Assembly (NCBI GenBank): GCA_044344145.1
Contig: JBIJDM010000020.1
Coordinates: forward strand, 1-20,601
DNA: 20,601 bases
Reading direction: 5' to 3'
Source of the DNA: JBAXGE01 sp044344145
Lineage (GTDB): Bacteria > Planctomycetota > Phycisphaerae > WQYP01
Part shown: piece by piece, positions 6,520-14,935 of the stretch
How the letters are laid out: the number at the start of each line of letters is the position of its first letter
How positions within the stretch are numbered: position 1 is the stretch's first letter
Notes under the pieces: generated by a model
The model's input: the letters and a program-made list of their open reading frames with translations, nothing else
Told to the model about the DNA's origin: nothing
Database searches by the model: none
Program-made: the position numbers and the translations under genes

Positions 6520-8115
6520 TCAGGGTTCCATCTGACAGGTTCGCGCCCAGAATACCGGCCCCAAATCCCCCTCGGAACGGTCCAGCCGCGGCCAGGACCG
6601 GACTTCGGCGGGTTCGTCAGGCGTGAGTTCCAGCCGGTACTGCCGCCGGGGCTGATAGGTGGCCACGGGCAATAATTGCCGGTCACGCATCAGGGGCATA
6701 CTGACGAGGATTTCGGCGTCACTAAAACTGCCGGTTTGTACCTGGGTCACACGGAATTTGAGGATGGTAACGGCGTTTTTGTAGGGTGTGGCCGACACAT
6801 CCAACGCGGGCGGGGCGGTGAGGAGTTCCGCAGTGAGGGTCAGATTCTTCGCCACTTGGGTTGCGGGTTGGGTCGTCGGCCCGGCGGCTATCGGCACCAC
6901 CTGCCAGTTGCCTACGGCCAGTTCGCGCGCGGCGAATTGCCAGATGATGACCTTCTTGCCGGCGAACGGTTGGGGCCGCCGGGCCAGTTCTGCGCGTGTG
7001 GCCGAGGCACCAGCGCCATTACGGGCCACTACATCAAGCTCGCGCCCCATGGCCCGGGCCAGTTGTGGACCAAAGCCTGCGGCCGTGCCCCAGCCCATGG
7101 CACCATCGGTGTAGATATTGGTAAAGCTGTCACCCAAAAGTAGAATGTCGGCATGAGGCGTGGGTTGCCAGTCGGCGCCGTCGGCGGTACGGACCCGCTG
7201 AATGGTAACCGTTTGCGGGGGATATTGGGTCTGGGTGGCAGGGAGCCCCAGCATCTCCACCAGATCGCCCGTGTGGGTGATGACTTGATCCGCTGAGCCG
7301 AAGCGGCGTTCTCCGGGCAGCGCGAGATAGCGTGCCAGATCGGTGGCGACCTGCGTCATATATTCCGGCGTCCAGTGCGTATCTTGACGCAGATAACGCA
7401 TTTCCTTGGCATCGGTGGTCTTGGGGGTGGGATCGAAAACCTCCACCCCTTGCTGACGCAATTCGGTCAATAAAGACTGGTAGGCATGATTGGTCAGCGG
7501 TGATCCCGCATAAGCCGCCAGCCGGGGGCTCAGTTGTGCGGGTTGCATACCGGCTTTATCAGGTATGGGCACCAAAACCAAGCGCACACCGGCGGTCAGG
7601 CAATCCTGATGGAAACGCAGAATGGCCGGCCGGGGATCGGCTTGCCAGTCCCACTCGCCCGCGTCGCGCATCTTCTTTTGCCGCGCCCGCAGACGCCCGG
7701 GATCGGTCAGGTCGTAGCCACTCACGAAATCCAGACCGGGCTGATAAAACAGCCAGCCGTCCCGCCCCACCACCACTTGATCATTGCCAAAACCACCCCA
7801 TGACGTCAGGCCATACTGCACCCACGGTTGCACGAGGGTGCGGGGGTAGGATTGCCGGGCCAGCTCGGTCTCAAAGCGATGCGCATCGGTCGCCTGAAAA
7901 CGGGCCAGAAGCTGCCCTGCCCCCAACGGACGTTGCTGCGACCATTCCCAAGCTGTTTGCAGCATAGGCAGACCAAAGATCAACAGCAAGAACACCCCCA
8001 CCAGCAGCCGCGCGGCCCGGGGCGTGATGCGGGTGGGCAGCGTGCCGGTGCGCATGTCCATCTCCGCCCCGGCGGGGAGCGTGGAATCATGCGAAATTGG
8101 TTTTACCACGGGCAT
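6520..8115 (-). CDS. AlgJ/AlgX-like SGNH acetyltransferase, membrane-anchored
   Basis: A 531-aa protein of the alginate O-acetyltransferase AlgJ/AlgX family. One transmembrane segment lies at about 36-56, so the rest is expected outside the membrane. Family marks are GRDGWLFYQPG (117-127), VPIPDKAGMQP (182-192), the DTHW motif with Asp245/His247, and GDSF with the probable catalytic Ser330. The expected job is to transfer acetyl groups, delivered by the MBOAT partner encoded 11 nt upstream, to sugar hydroxyls of an exported polysaccharide. After a Thr/Pro/Gln-rich linker near 412-420 there is a C-terminal beta-rich region of about 110 residues with no motif I can name. The start at ATG 8115 avoids overlap with the MBOAT gene. 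The polymer is unknown; alginate itself is not implied. Confidence 0.87.
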   Translation of the reverse strand: MPVVKPISHDSTLPAGAEMDMRTGTLPTRITPRAARLLVGVFLLLIFGLPMLQTAWEWSQQRPLGAGQLLARFQATDAHRFETELARQSYPRTLVQPWVQYGLTSWGGFGNDQVVVGRDGWLFYQPGLDFVSGYDLTDPGRLRARQKKMRDAGEWDWQADPRPAILRFHQDCLTAGVRLVLVPIPDKAGMQPAQLSPRLAAYAGSPLTNHAYQSLLTELRQQGVEVFDPTPKTTDAKEMRYLRQDTHWTPEYMTQVATDLARYLALPGERRFGSADQVITHTGDLVEMLGLPATQTQYPPQTVTIQRVRTADGADWQPTPHADILLLGDSFTNIYTDGAMGWGTAAGFGPQLARAMGRELDVVARNGAGASATRAELARRPQPFAGKKVIIWQFAARELAVGNWQVVPIAAGPTTQPATQVAKNLTLTAELLTAPPALDVSATPYKNAVTILKFRVTQVQTGSFSDAEILVSMPLMRDRQLLPVATYQPRRQYRLELTPDEPAEVRSWPRLDRSEGDLGPVFWARTCQMEP

Positions 8116-8126
8116 AGGACTTTCCA

Positions 8127-9587
8127 CTAAAACTGAAAATACAAAAACGGATTGGTGGTCTGGGTCCACATCATGAGCAGCGCCAACACCAACAGCAACA
8201 GCAGCCAGACAATCCGGCCCGACCCAAGTTCACGCGTGAAGTTCCAGGTTTTGGGGGCATACCACACCACCAGGGCCGCGAGTGCAAACATTACCATGTG
8301 ATACGGCGTATAAAGATTCGCCGTGGCCAATTCAGCCGACACGGTGACCACGCTACCACCAAACATAGTTTGGAGATACGCCAGCGCGTGCCCCAGTGTG
8401 TCGGCCCGAAAGAATACCCAGCCAATACACACGATGACAAACGTCATGGCGATGCGCAGCGCCATCGGCAGACGACGATACACGGAGGCTTTGCCCCCAG
8501 CGCGTTCCAGCGCCAACATCCCGCCGTGCAACCCGCCCCAGATCAGGAAATTCCAACTGGCCCCATGCCAGAACCCACCCAACAGCATGACAATCATCAG
8601 ATTGCAGTAGGTACGCACATGCCCCAGTCGATTGCCCCCCAGCGGGATATACAAATAATCGCGCAGCCACGTGGACAGCGAGATATGCCAGCGCCGCCAG
8701 AAATCGGTAATCGAATGGGCATGATACGGCTGATCAAAGTTTTCAATCAGCAGAAATCCGAACATCAGCGCCAAGCCCACGGCCATGTCCGAGTAGCCCG
8801 AAAAATCAAAGTATATCTGGAACGCATACGCAATCACCCCATACCAGGCGTCATACCAATGCAGACCCGGCGTGGCGAAAGCGGTATCGGCGATATGCCC
8901 CATGGGATTGGCCAGCAGGACTTTCTTGGCCATACCACAGGCCAGAAAGGCGATGCCGCGGGCGAATTTTTCGTACGTGTGCGTCCGGTGGCGCATCTGG
9001 TCGGCAATGGCCCCATAACGAATGATCGGGCCGGCCACCAGATCGGGAAACAGGGCTTCAAACGCATTGAAGTCAATAAAATTGGACATGGGCGGCGCGT
9101 GGCCACGATACACGTCAATGCAATAACTCATGGATTTGAACGTGTAAAAACTGATTCCCACCGGCAGGACCACATTCAGAATCGGCACCCAGGCAGGCCC
9201 ACCGAAGGCCTGGGCAACTGCGTTAAGATTCTGCTCGGTAAAATTGTAATACTTGAAAAACCCCAGCAAGAGCAGATTGGCCCCCACCGACGCAATCACC
9301 ACGGCCAGCATCGCCCCCGTACGCCGCACCTGCGGAGCGATGGCCGGCCAATGACCATCCTCCGCGCGTTTCAGCTTCGTCATCCGCATCAGCAGCAGGC
9401 CGCAAATATAGTCAATGACCGTGCTGGCCATCATAATCAACGCCCAGGGCGGATGGGCCCAGGCATAAAATGCATAACTGGCCAGCGCCAACCAGCCCAT
9501 ACGCCACCGGGCCGCAGGCAGCGCATAATAGCCCAGCAGCACCAGGGTCAGGAAGTAGAACAGAAATAGGTGCGTGGTGAAGACCAT
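8127..9587 (-). CDS. AlgI-like MBOAT family O-acyltransferase
   Basis: A 486-aa polytopic membrane protein of the MBOAT family (AlgI/DltB/PatA type). Such proteins move acetyl or acyl groups across the inner membrane for O-acetylation of extracellular polymers. Hydrophobic helices cover most of its length. Conserved features are FDFSGYSDMA (260-269), DFWRRWHISLS (295-305, His301), the segment ending YIPLGGNR (313-320), and GGFWHGASW (337-345), where His341 is the expected catalytic histidine. The next gene downstream encodes the AlgJ/AlgX-like partner, the standard pairing. It lies 19 nt after a Gfo/Idh/MocA gene. I see no strong ribosome binding site before the ATG, so coupling to the upstream gene is likely. 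No glycosyltransferase or polymerase genes are nearby to identify the polymer. Confidence 0.94.
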   Translation of the reverse strand: MVFTTHLFLFYFLTLVLLGYYALPAARWRMGWLALASYAFYAWAHPPWALIMMASTVIDYICGLLLMRMTKLKRAEDGHWPAIAPQVRRTGAMLAVVIASVGANLLLLGFFKYYNFTEQNLNAVAQAFGGPAWVPILNVVLPVGISFYTFKSMSYCIDVYRGHAPPMSNFIDFNAFEALFPDLVAGPIIRYGAIADQMRHRTHTYEKFARGIAFLACGMAKKVLLANPMGHIADTAFATPGLHWYDAWYGVIAYAFQIYFDFSGYSDMAVGLALMFGFLLIENFDQPYHAHSITDFWRRWHISLSTWLRDYLYIPLGGNRLGHVRTYCNLMIVMLLGGFWHGASWNFLIWGGLHGGMLALERAGGKASVYRRLPMALRIAMTFVIVCIGWVFFRADTLGHALAYLQTMFGGSVVTVSAELATANLYTPYHMVMFALAALVVWYAPKTWNFTRELGSGRIVWLLLLLVLALLMMWTQTTNPFLYFQF

Positions 9588-9606
9588 GGTTCAAACCGGG
9601 TTCCGT

Positions 9607-10617
9607 TTAGATCAGACTAACCGCCTGGCCAGTTTCGGCACTGGTATAAATCGCATCCAAAATGCGCTGATAACGGTACGCTTCCGCGGGGGCAATCTCT
9701 GGGGCCACTTCGCCCCGGATGGCGCGGGCAAAATGCTCCAGTTGACGCCGCAGATGCAGACCACAGGTATTATCGTCCGGGATGCCAACCACTTCACGCA
9801 GCGCCGGCTGGGCCCAATCCCGCTGCTGGCGGAAGATTTCTCCGCTTTCGTTGTAGCGGCCTTCGGTGCCGTACACCTCGCCCCACAGCGCCCGCTCGCG
9901 GTGCATGCGCCGGCTGGCTTCCACTGTGATGGTGGCCCCATTGGTACAGACCAGCAGCACAGCCATATAGTCATCGCCGGGGTCCTCGGCCACGATGGTA
10001 CGCGACAGTTCCTTGTGGGCATTGGCCACCACGAGCTTCACATCGGGACTGCCCATCAGCCACCAGACGAAGTCCAGATAATGCCCGCCCAAGCTGCCCA
10101 TGGCCGCGCCGCGCGTGTGCCACTGGAAACATTGTTTGGGCTGCTGATAGTTGAAATGGCTGTTGATCCAGCCCGCCCGGGCGGCGTAGATGGTGCCCAA
10201 GGCCCCCTGGGCGATCAGCGCCTTGGCCTGCCGGTGCACGGGATCATGGCGACGCTGGTAACAGAAACACAATATCTTGCCGGTGGCTTGTTGAATGGCG
10301 ATCATCTCCGCCACTTCCGCGGCACTGGCGGCAGGCGGTTTTTCAACCAGCACATGCTTGCCCGCGCGCAGGGCCTGCTGGGCCACGGCGCTATGGGCAA
10401 AGGTCGGCACGGTCAAAACCACCGCTTCGATACTCGTATCCGCCAGCATCTCCGCCGTACTGGCATACCCTTTCACGCCCAAGGTCTGCGTCGCCGTGGC
10501 CAAACGCCCGGCATCCACATCCACCATCCCCGCCAATTCCACACCCGCGGCCTGCTGGGCCTGCCGGGCATGATCCATGCCAATACCACCACAACCTACC
10601 ACACCGATGCGAACCAT
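9607..10617 (-). CDS. Gfo/Idh/MocA family oxidoreductase (copy 2)
   Basis: A 336-aa NAD(P)-binding oxidoreductase. The N-terminal Rossmann motif is GVVGCGGIG (5-13), the EKP signature is at 92-94, and GGHYLD (177-182) carries the conserved histidine of the second site. It is clearly a different subfamily from the copy at 3577-4605: the two share only the family motifs by eye. The start was taken at ATG 10617 because GGAG lies 6 nt upstream; the alternative ATG 10623 abuts it. It lies between the M32 peptidase (24-nt gap) and the MBOAT gene (19-nt gap), all on one strand, so a role in making or modifying the sugar that is later O-acetylated is plausible but unproven. No export signal, so cytoplasmic. 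Confidence 0.92.
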   Translation of the reverse strand: MVRIGVVGCGGIGMDHARQAQQAAGVELAGMVDVDAGRLATATQTLGVKGYASTAEMLADTSIEAVVLTVPTFAHSAVAQQALRAGKHVLVEKPPAASAAEVAEMIAIQQATGKILCFCYQRRHDPVHRQAKALIAQGALGTIYAARAGWINSHFNYQQPKQCFQWHTRGAAMGSLGGHYLDFVWWLMGSPDVKLVVANAHKELSRTIVAEDPGDDYMAVLLVCTNGATITVEASRRMHRERALWGEVYGTEGRYNESGEIFRQQRDWAQPALREVVGIPDDNTCGLHLRRQLEHFARAIRGEVAPEIAPAEAYRYQRILDAIYTSAETGQAVSLI

Positions 10618-10641
10618 GAACATCTCCGCAACAAAGCAACC

Positions 10642-12144
10642 TTAGAAACCATAAATCGCGCCGTACTTTTCCTGCAAATACCGCACATACGGCCCACTGG
10701 TCAGCGCCGTGCCGGTGGCGCGCTGCACCAGTTCTGCCGGCGGGTATTTGCTGCCATACTGATGCACGTTGGTCCGTAACCATTCGCGCAGAGGCGTAAA
10801 TTCCGCACGCTCGATCTGCCCGGCCAAATCCGGCAGCGCCCGCGCTGCGGTCTGATACAACTGACTGGCGAGAATATTGCCCAGCGTATACGTGGGGAAG
10901 TATCCGATGCCTCCGCCGGACCAGTGCACGTCCTGCAAAATCCCTTCCGCATCCCGGCTGGGGGTGATGCCCAGCATTTTTTGCATCTTGTCGTTCCACA
11001 CCGCCGGGGCATCGGCCACGGCCAAATGCTGGTCCAGTAGCGCGACTTCCATTTCATAACGGAGAATAATGTGCAGGTTGTAGGTCACCTCATCGGCTTC
11101 CACGCGGATCAGACTGGGCCGGACCTGATTGATGGCCGCATAAAAAGTGGCGAGCGGAACGGTGGCGAACTGCTGCGGGAAGGCCTGCTGCAACTGCGGA
11201 TAATAATGCCGCCAAAACGCCTGCGAACGCCCGACCAGATTTTCCCACAGGCGCGACTGCGACTCATGCACCCCCAGCGATACGCCCCCGCCTAGTGGAA
11301 TGCCTTCATACGCGGGGTTCACCTGCGCTTCGTAGAAACCATGGCCCATTTCGTGCAGACAGCCAAACAGTGCGCCAGGCAACCATTCTTCTTCATACCG
11401 GGTGGTCAAACGCACATCGCGCTGGGAAAAATTGGTGCAGAACGGATGCACCGAACGGTCCAGCCGGCCACGGGTAAAATCAAAACCACAATCCGCCAGC
11501 ACCTGCCGGGAAAAAATTTCCTGCGCCGCCACCGGGCACGACTGCGTCAAACAGCGCCCATCCACCCGGTCGGCCCGCGCGGCAATCGCCGCCACCAGCG
11601 GCACCGTCTGGGCCTTGAGTTCCGCCAGCAGCGGATCCAGCCGGGCCACGGTCATGCCCTCTTCGTAATCATCCAGCAGCGCATCATACCGGTAGGCCTG
11701 ATAGCCGATGCAATCGGCATAGTGCCGTTTCAGGGCATAGATTTTTTCCAGCCACGGGGCAAACAGGGCATAGTCACTCTTCCGCCGGGCGTCGGCCCAT
11801 GCCTCTTCGCCCAGTGAACAGGTCTGCGTGAGTTCCGTCACCAGCGTGATGGGCAGCTTGGTAGCTTTGTCCATGTTTTTACGCACGATGCGGAGCAGCG
11901 CCCGTTCGTCGCTGTCGGTGGCCACCCCGGCCATTTCGCCCTCCGCCCCGGCCAGCAGGTCCTGCGTGTCCCGCGCCACCATCTGGGCATGAGCCAATTC
12001 CGCCAGCGTTGACAATTGCCGGGCCCGTGCATCCGCCCCCTGCGCAGGCATATAGGTCCGCTGGTCCCAATTGAGCACCGCCGAAGCCTGATGTAAATCG
12101 TGAATTTGTCGCAAACGCGTTAATAGTTGCTCGTAAGCACTCAT
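10642..12144 (-). CDS. M32 family metallocarboxypeptidase (carboxypeptidase Taq type)
   Basis: A 500-aa zinc carboxypeptidase, the usual length for the family, which trims single residues from peptide C-termini in the cytoplasm. Signatures in order are LNWDQ (24-28), FDFTRGRLDRSVHPF (221-235), DVRLTTRY (243-250), the zinc site HEMGH (264-268), the third-ligand motif GVHESQSR (291-298), IRVEADEVTYNLH and GIGYFPTYTLGN toward the C-terminus. All expected catalytic and zinc residues are present. The start is ATG 12144 because GGGAG (complement of 12152-12156) sits 7 nt upstream; the open frame back to 12222 adds a non-conserved extension. First gene of the operon that continues with the oxidoreductase and the O-acetylation pair. 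Its connection to polysaccharide acetylation is not obvious, so the linkage may be only co-transcription. Confidence 0.95.
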   Translation of the reverse strand: MSAYEQLLTRLRQIHDLHQASAVLNWDQRTYMPAQGADARARQLSTLAELAHAQMVARDTQDLLAGAEGEMAGVATDSDERALLRIVRKNMDKATKLPITLVTELTQTCSLGEEAWADARRKSDYALFAPWLEKIYALKRHYADCIGYQAYRYDALLDDYEEGMTVARLDPLLAELKAQTVPLVAAIAARADRVDGRCLTQSCPVAAQEIFSRQVLADCGFDFTRGRLDRSVHPFCTNFSQRDVRLTTRYEEEWLPGALFGCLHEMGHGFYEAQVNPAYEGIPLGGGVSLGVHESQSRLWENLVGRSQAFWRHYYPQLQQAFPQQFATVPLATFYAAINQVRPSLIRVEADEVTYNLHIILRYEMEVALLDQHLAVADAPAVWNDKMQKMLGITPSRDAEGILQDVHWSGGGIGYFPTYTLGNILASQLYQTAARALPDLAGQIERAEFTPLREWLRTNVHQYGSKYPPAELVQRATGTALTSGPYVRYLQEKYGAIYGF

Positions 12145-12194
12145 TGACAAGCTCCCAGATAATATCGCGATTCTAAGGCCATAACCTTTTCCAC

Positions 12195-12215
12195 GCCAAT
12201 CATTAACGATTTGGC
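12195..12215. promoter_or_regulatory. Operator-like dyad in the divergent promoter region
   Basis: GCCAATC and GATTTGGC form an inverted repeat with one unpaired base, centred on ATTAAC. It covers the -35 box of the nuclease promoter (12203-12208) and lies between two divergent genes, a common place for a repressor or activator site. Confidence 0.35.
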
Positions 12216-12231
12216 TTCCCATGGTTACAAT
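12203..12231 (+). promoter_or_regulatory. Promoter of the MBL-fold nuclease gene, predicting a leaderless mRNA
   Basis: TTAACG (12203-12208) and TACAAT (12226-12231) are spaced by 17 nt; the -10 matches five of six consensus positions. The expected start site, about 7 nt after the -10 box, falls on the A of the ATG at 12238. No Shine-Dalgarno sequence precedes that ATG, which supports leaderless translation. On the minus strand, TTGTAA-N17-GTTAAT over the same DNA is a weaker candidate for the divergent peptidase operon. Confidence 0.5.
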
Positions 12232-12237
12232 ATATGA

Positions 12238-13260
12238 ATGAATCCTACGGACCTCATAGATACCTCAGGTGATTTCTGCATCCCAGCTTTTCCTCCGGCG
12301 GCGCGATGGTATTTGGATGCCCGGCGTCCCCAGACCCATTGCGTGATCACCCATGGGCACACCGACCATATCGGGCGCCATGGCCGGATATTGTGTACCG
12401 CCCCCACAGCCGAAATGCTGAAGATGCGGCTGTATAGTTCCAAGACCGCAGCCGAGAAGTTACCCAAGTTTACCATTCTGCCCTTTCAGGAATCCTGGTC
12501 GGATGGCCCACTGAAGTTTGAGTTGTTCCCCGCCGGGCATGTATTGGGCAGTGCCATGGTCCGCGTCACGACCCCGCGCGGGCGTTTTTTATATACCGGC
12601 GATTTCCGTCTGCGCCCCGACTCGCTGACCGTCACACCAGCCCAGATCCCCGAAGCGGATGTGGTGCTGATGGAATGCACCTACGGTAAACCACACTATC
12701 GCTTCCCGCCCCGGTCGGAGGTAAGTAGCCAACTCTGCGAATTGGCCCATAATGCCATCAAGGCCGGGCAGTTGCCCATCTGCCTGTGTTATCCGCTGGG
12801 CAAGGCGCAGGAAGTCACCGCCATTCTGACCCGTGGCGGGCTGCCGGTGAGTCTGCCGGGGCCCACGCACAAGATCACCGAAATGTATGTCCGTTATGGC
12901 GTGGCACTGGACAATTTTCGGGTGTATGACCCCGAGACGGTGGAGGGCACCGTGCTCATAGCCCCGCCGGGCTTCAAGCTGCAACGCGGCAAAACCCCGC
13001 ACCGTCCGCCCTATATCATCGCCATCACCGGCTGGGCGCTGGATTCCAGTTGCATCCACCGTTATGGCGCCCATGCGGCAGTGGCGCTGAGTGATCACGC
13101 GGACTTTGACGAGTTAACCGAATTTGCCCGTCTTAGTGGCGCTAAACATATCCTGCTGACCCATGGCTTCGAAAAAGAATTCGCCAGCCATCTGCGCGGG
13201 CTGGGCCTGCCCGCCGGTCCCGCCCGCCCCCCGGCTCAGGGTGCGTTGTTTGAGGTGTGA
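12238..13260 (+). CDS. Beta-CASP metallo-beta-lactamase-fold nuclease, DNA-ligase-associated exonuclease type
   Basis: A 340-aa metallo-beta-lactamase-fold hydrolase. The metal motif HGHTDH is at 39-44, AGHVLGSA at 99-106, TGDFRLR at 120-126 (metal-bridging Asp), and ECTYG at 146-150. In the C-terminal part, LSDHADFDEL (Asp286, His287) and LLTHG (His309) complete the beta-CASP pattern of CPSF73/RNase J-like nucleases. The N-terminus (LIDTSGDFCI before the metal site) resembles the family called DNA ligase-associated exonuclease, which elsewhere travels with an ATP-dependent DNA ligase, an Lhr-like helicase and a phosphoesterase. None of these is within the window, so it is an orphan here. DNA against RNA substrate cannot be decided. 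It is followed after 28 nt by a secreted hydrolase gene. Confidence 0.85.
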   Translation: MNPTDLIDTSGDFCIPAFPPAARWYLDARRPQTHCVITHGHTDHIGRHGRILCTAPTAEMLKMRLYSSKTAAEKLPKFTILPFQESWSDGPLKFELFPAGHVLGSAMVRVTTPRGRFLYTGDFRLRPDSLTVTPAQIPEADVVLMECTYGKPHYRFPPRSEVSSQLCELAHNAIKAGQLPICLCYPLGKAQEVTAILTRGGLPVSLPGPTHKITEMYVRYGVALDNFRVYDPETVEGTVLIAPPGFKLQRGKTPHRPPYIIAITGWALDSSCIHRYGAHAAVALSDHADFDELTEFARLSGAKHILLTHGFEKEFASHLRGLGLPAGPARPPAQGALFEV

Positions 13261-13288
13261 CCGACACTTTCTGCAAGGTCCATAAAAC

Positions 13289-14911
13289 ATGCGAAAACTT
13301 ATTCTGGCCAGTCTCATACTCGTTGTAATGGGGCTATTGTCCCCACTACTCAGCGCCGCCACGTGGCAATACCAGATACCTTGGGATCGCGGATTGGACA
13401 AGGCGGGCAAACCCTTACCCCCCGGCGTGGCGTATCTGTGGCTACCGCCCGCGTCCCGGCAACTGCGCGGCGTGCTGCTGATGGGCAAATTGGGGATCGA
13501 ACTGGAAATTGCCCTCAGTCCCGAGGTGCGGCAGGCCTGTACCGATAGCGATGTGGGCATTCTCTACATCACGCCGCATCCCGATGGGGTCTTTCATTTC
13601 TGGCAAAGGCCGGAAAGCGGGCAGCGGCTCTTGGCCATACTCGATGCCGTCGCCCAGCAATCAGGCCGACCCGAAATTAAACGCGTGCCGTGGATTACCG
13701 CGGGCCATTCCACCGCCGGCATTTATTGTCGCAACGTCGCCTACTGGATGCCCCAGCGCGTCGCCGGGGTGCTGCATATCAAAAGCGGTAATTTTCATCA
13801 GGCCGACCACATCCCACCCACCGGCAGTCTGGTTGGCGTGCCCCTGCTGGCCATCAATGGCCAGTTGGAATCATTCGGCCCGGGCAAGATCGAACAACCC
13901 GACGAAGTGAACAAAGGCTGGGACCAACGTTTTGGCCGCGAGACGCAATGGAACTATTGCCTGTGGGATTTGCAGAAGTTCCGCAAACAGGACGCCAATT
14001 ATCTTCTGGGTCTGGCCGTGCATCCCGGCGAGGATCATTTTCATGGCGGGCCGGAGCTGTCGAACTTGGCCGCGATCTTCATCCGGCAGACCGCCCTGCA
14101 TCGTCTACCCAAGCAACTCCCCGCCGGGGATGCGCCTGTGGCAGTGCTGCCGCTCAAGGCGGAAGATGGTTGGTTGAGTGATCCGAGATTGGCGAACCCC
14201 CAAATCCCCTTCGCCCCATACGCGCAATATGCCGGCGACCGCACCGAGGCGCTCTGGTATTACGACCAGACCATGGCCACTGCCGTAGCCACGTTTCAAC
14301 GGAATCTGGGGCATCATCAAGTCCTCGCCGGGCCGGAAATTACCTGGCTGGATGATGGCGACGGGTGGACCTTCAAGGCCAGCAGTGCGTTCCTCGACAT
14401 CTGGCCGGAGAAATTCCGTGGCCCACTGGTGGGCCAGCGTGTGGAACATGCCACCACCCCATTCGTATATCGCTGCAAGATTGAACAACCCGTGGTGCCA
14501 ATCGGCCCGGATACTTTTCGCCTGCTGCGGCCCATTAAATCGGTGAACATCGCGGCCTATCATCCCGGCGATCTCCAATTCCGCGCCACCTGTCGCTGGG
14601 GCGATAGCGTGGTCCCCCTCGCCACCAAAGGCCAGACGCAAACCATTGATTTTCCCCCCGTGGCCGAGTTGAAATCCGACAGCGCCGGCCTGCTGCTGAC
14701 GGCCAAAGCCTCCTCCGGCCTGCCGGTCTATTACGAAGTGGACTACGGCCCGGTCACGGTATCGGACGGCAAGCTAATTCCCAGCGAAGTACCCGCCGTG
14801 GGCCAGTTCCCCATGGCGTGCAAAGTCACGGCCTATCAGCTAGGCCGCCGCACGGGCGAACCGATTCTGCCCGCCGCGCCGGTCAGCCAAACCTTTAACA
14901 TAGTGTGGTAA
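13289..14911 (+). CDS. Secreted alpha/beta-hydrolase-like protein with C-terminal Ig-like region
   Basis: A 540-aa protein with a clear signal peptide: Arg-Lys start, hydrophobic core 4-20, and probable cleavage after LLSAA near residue 24. The N-terminal ~280 residues look like an alpha/beta hydrolase. The nucleophile elbow AGHSTAG gives Ser141, and HPGEDHFHGG (245-254) supplies candidate catalytic histidines. A central region (about 280-450) has no motif I recognise. The last ~90 residues (VAELKSDSAGLLLTAKASSG and YEVDYGPVTVSDGKL) resemble Ig-like repeats found in secreted planctomycete proteins. The likely role is an extracytoplasmic esterase or related hydrolase; the substrate is unknown. 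It follows the MBL-fold nuclease by 28 nt but shares no obvious function with it. It converges with the helicase gene 24 nt away, without a visible terminator. Confidence 0.7.
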   Translation: MRKLILASLILVVMGLLSPLLSAATWQYQIPWDRGLDKAGKPLPPGVAYLWLPPASRQLRGVLLMGKLGIELEIALSPEVRQACTDSDVGILYITPHPDGVFHFWQRPESGQRLLAILDAVAQQSGRPEIKRVPWITAGHSTAGIYCRNVAYWMPQRVAGVLHIKSGNFHQADHIPPTGSLVGVPLLAINGQLESFGPGKIEQPDEVNKGWDQRFGRETQWNYCLWDLQKFRKQDANYLLGLAVHPGEDHFHGGPELSNLAAIFIRQTALHRLPKQLPAGDAPVAVLPLKAEDGWLSDPRLANPQIPFAPYAQYAGDRTEALWYYDQTMATAVATFQRNLGHHQVLAGPEITWLDDGDGWTFKASSAFLDIWPEKFRGPLVGQRVEHATTPFVYRCKIEQPVVPIGPDTFRLLRPIKSVNIAAYHPGDLQFRATCRWGDSVVPLATKGQTQTIDFPPVAELKSDSAGLLLTAKASSGLPVYYEVDYGPVTVSDGKLIPSEVPAVGQFPMACKVTAYQLGRRTGEPILPAAPVSQTFNIVW

Positions 14912-14935
14912 ACTACGGAATGTAAGATCAAGCCA

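Noticed and set aside
8298..10779. Two plus-strand frames of 423 and 401 codons opposite the MBOAT and oxidoreductase genes
   Set aside because: Both are mirror frames of clearly conserved minus-strand proteins. Their translations are His/Gln/Arg-rich with no motif.
12234..12272. Overlapping 12-codon upstream ORF beginning ATGAATGAA
   Set aside because: It starts upstream of the predicted transcript start, has no ribosome binding site, and encodes no recognisable leader peptide.
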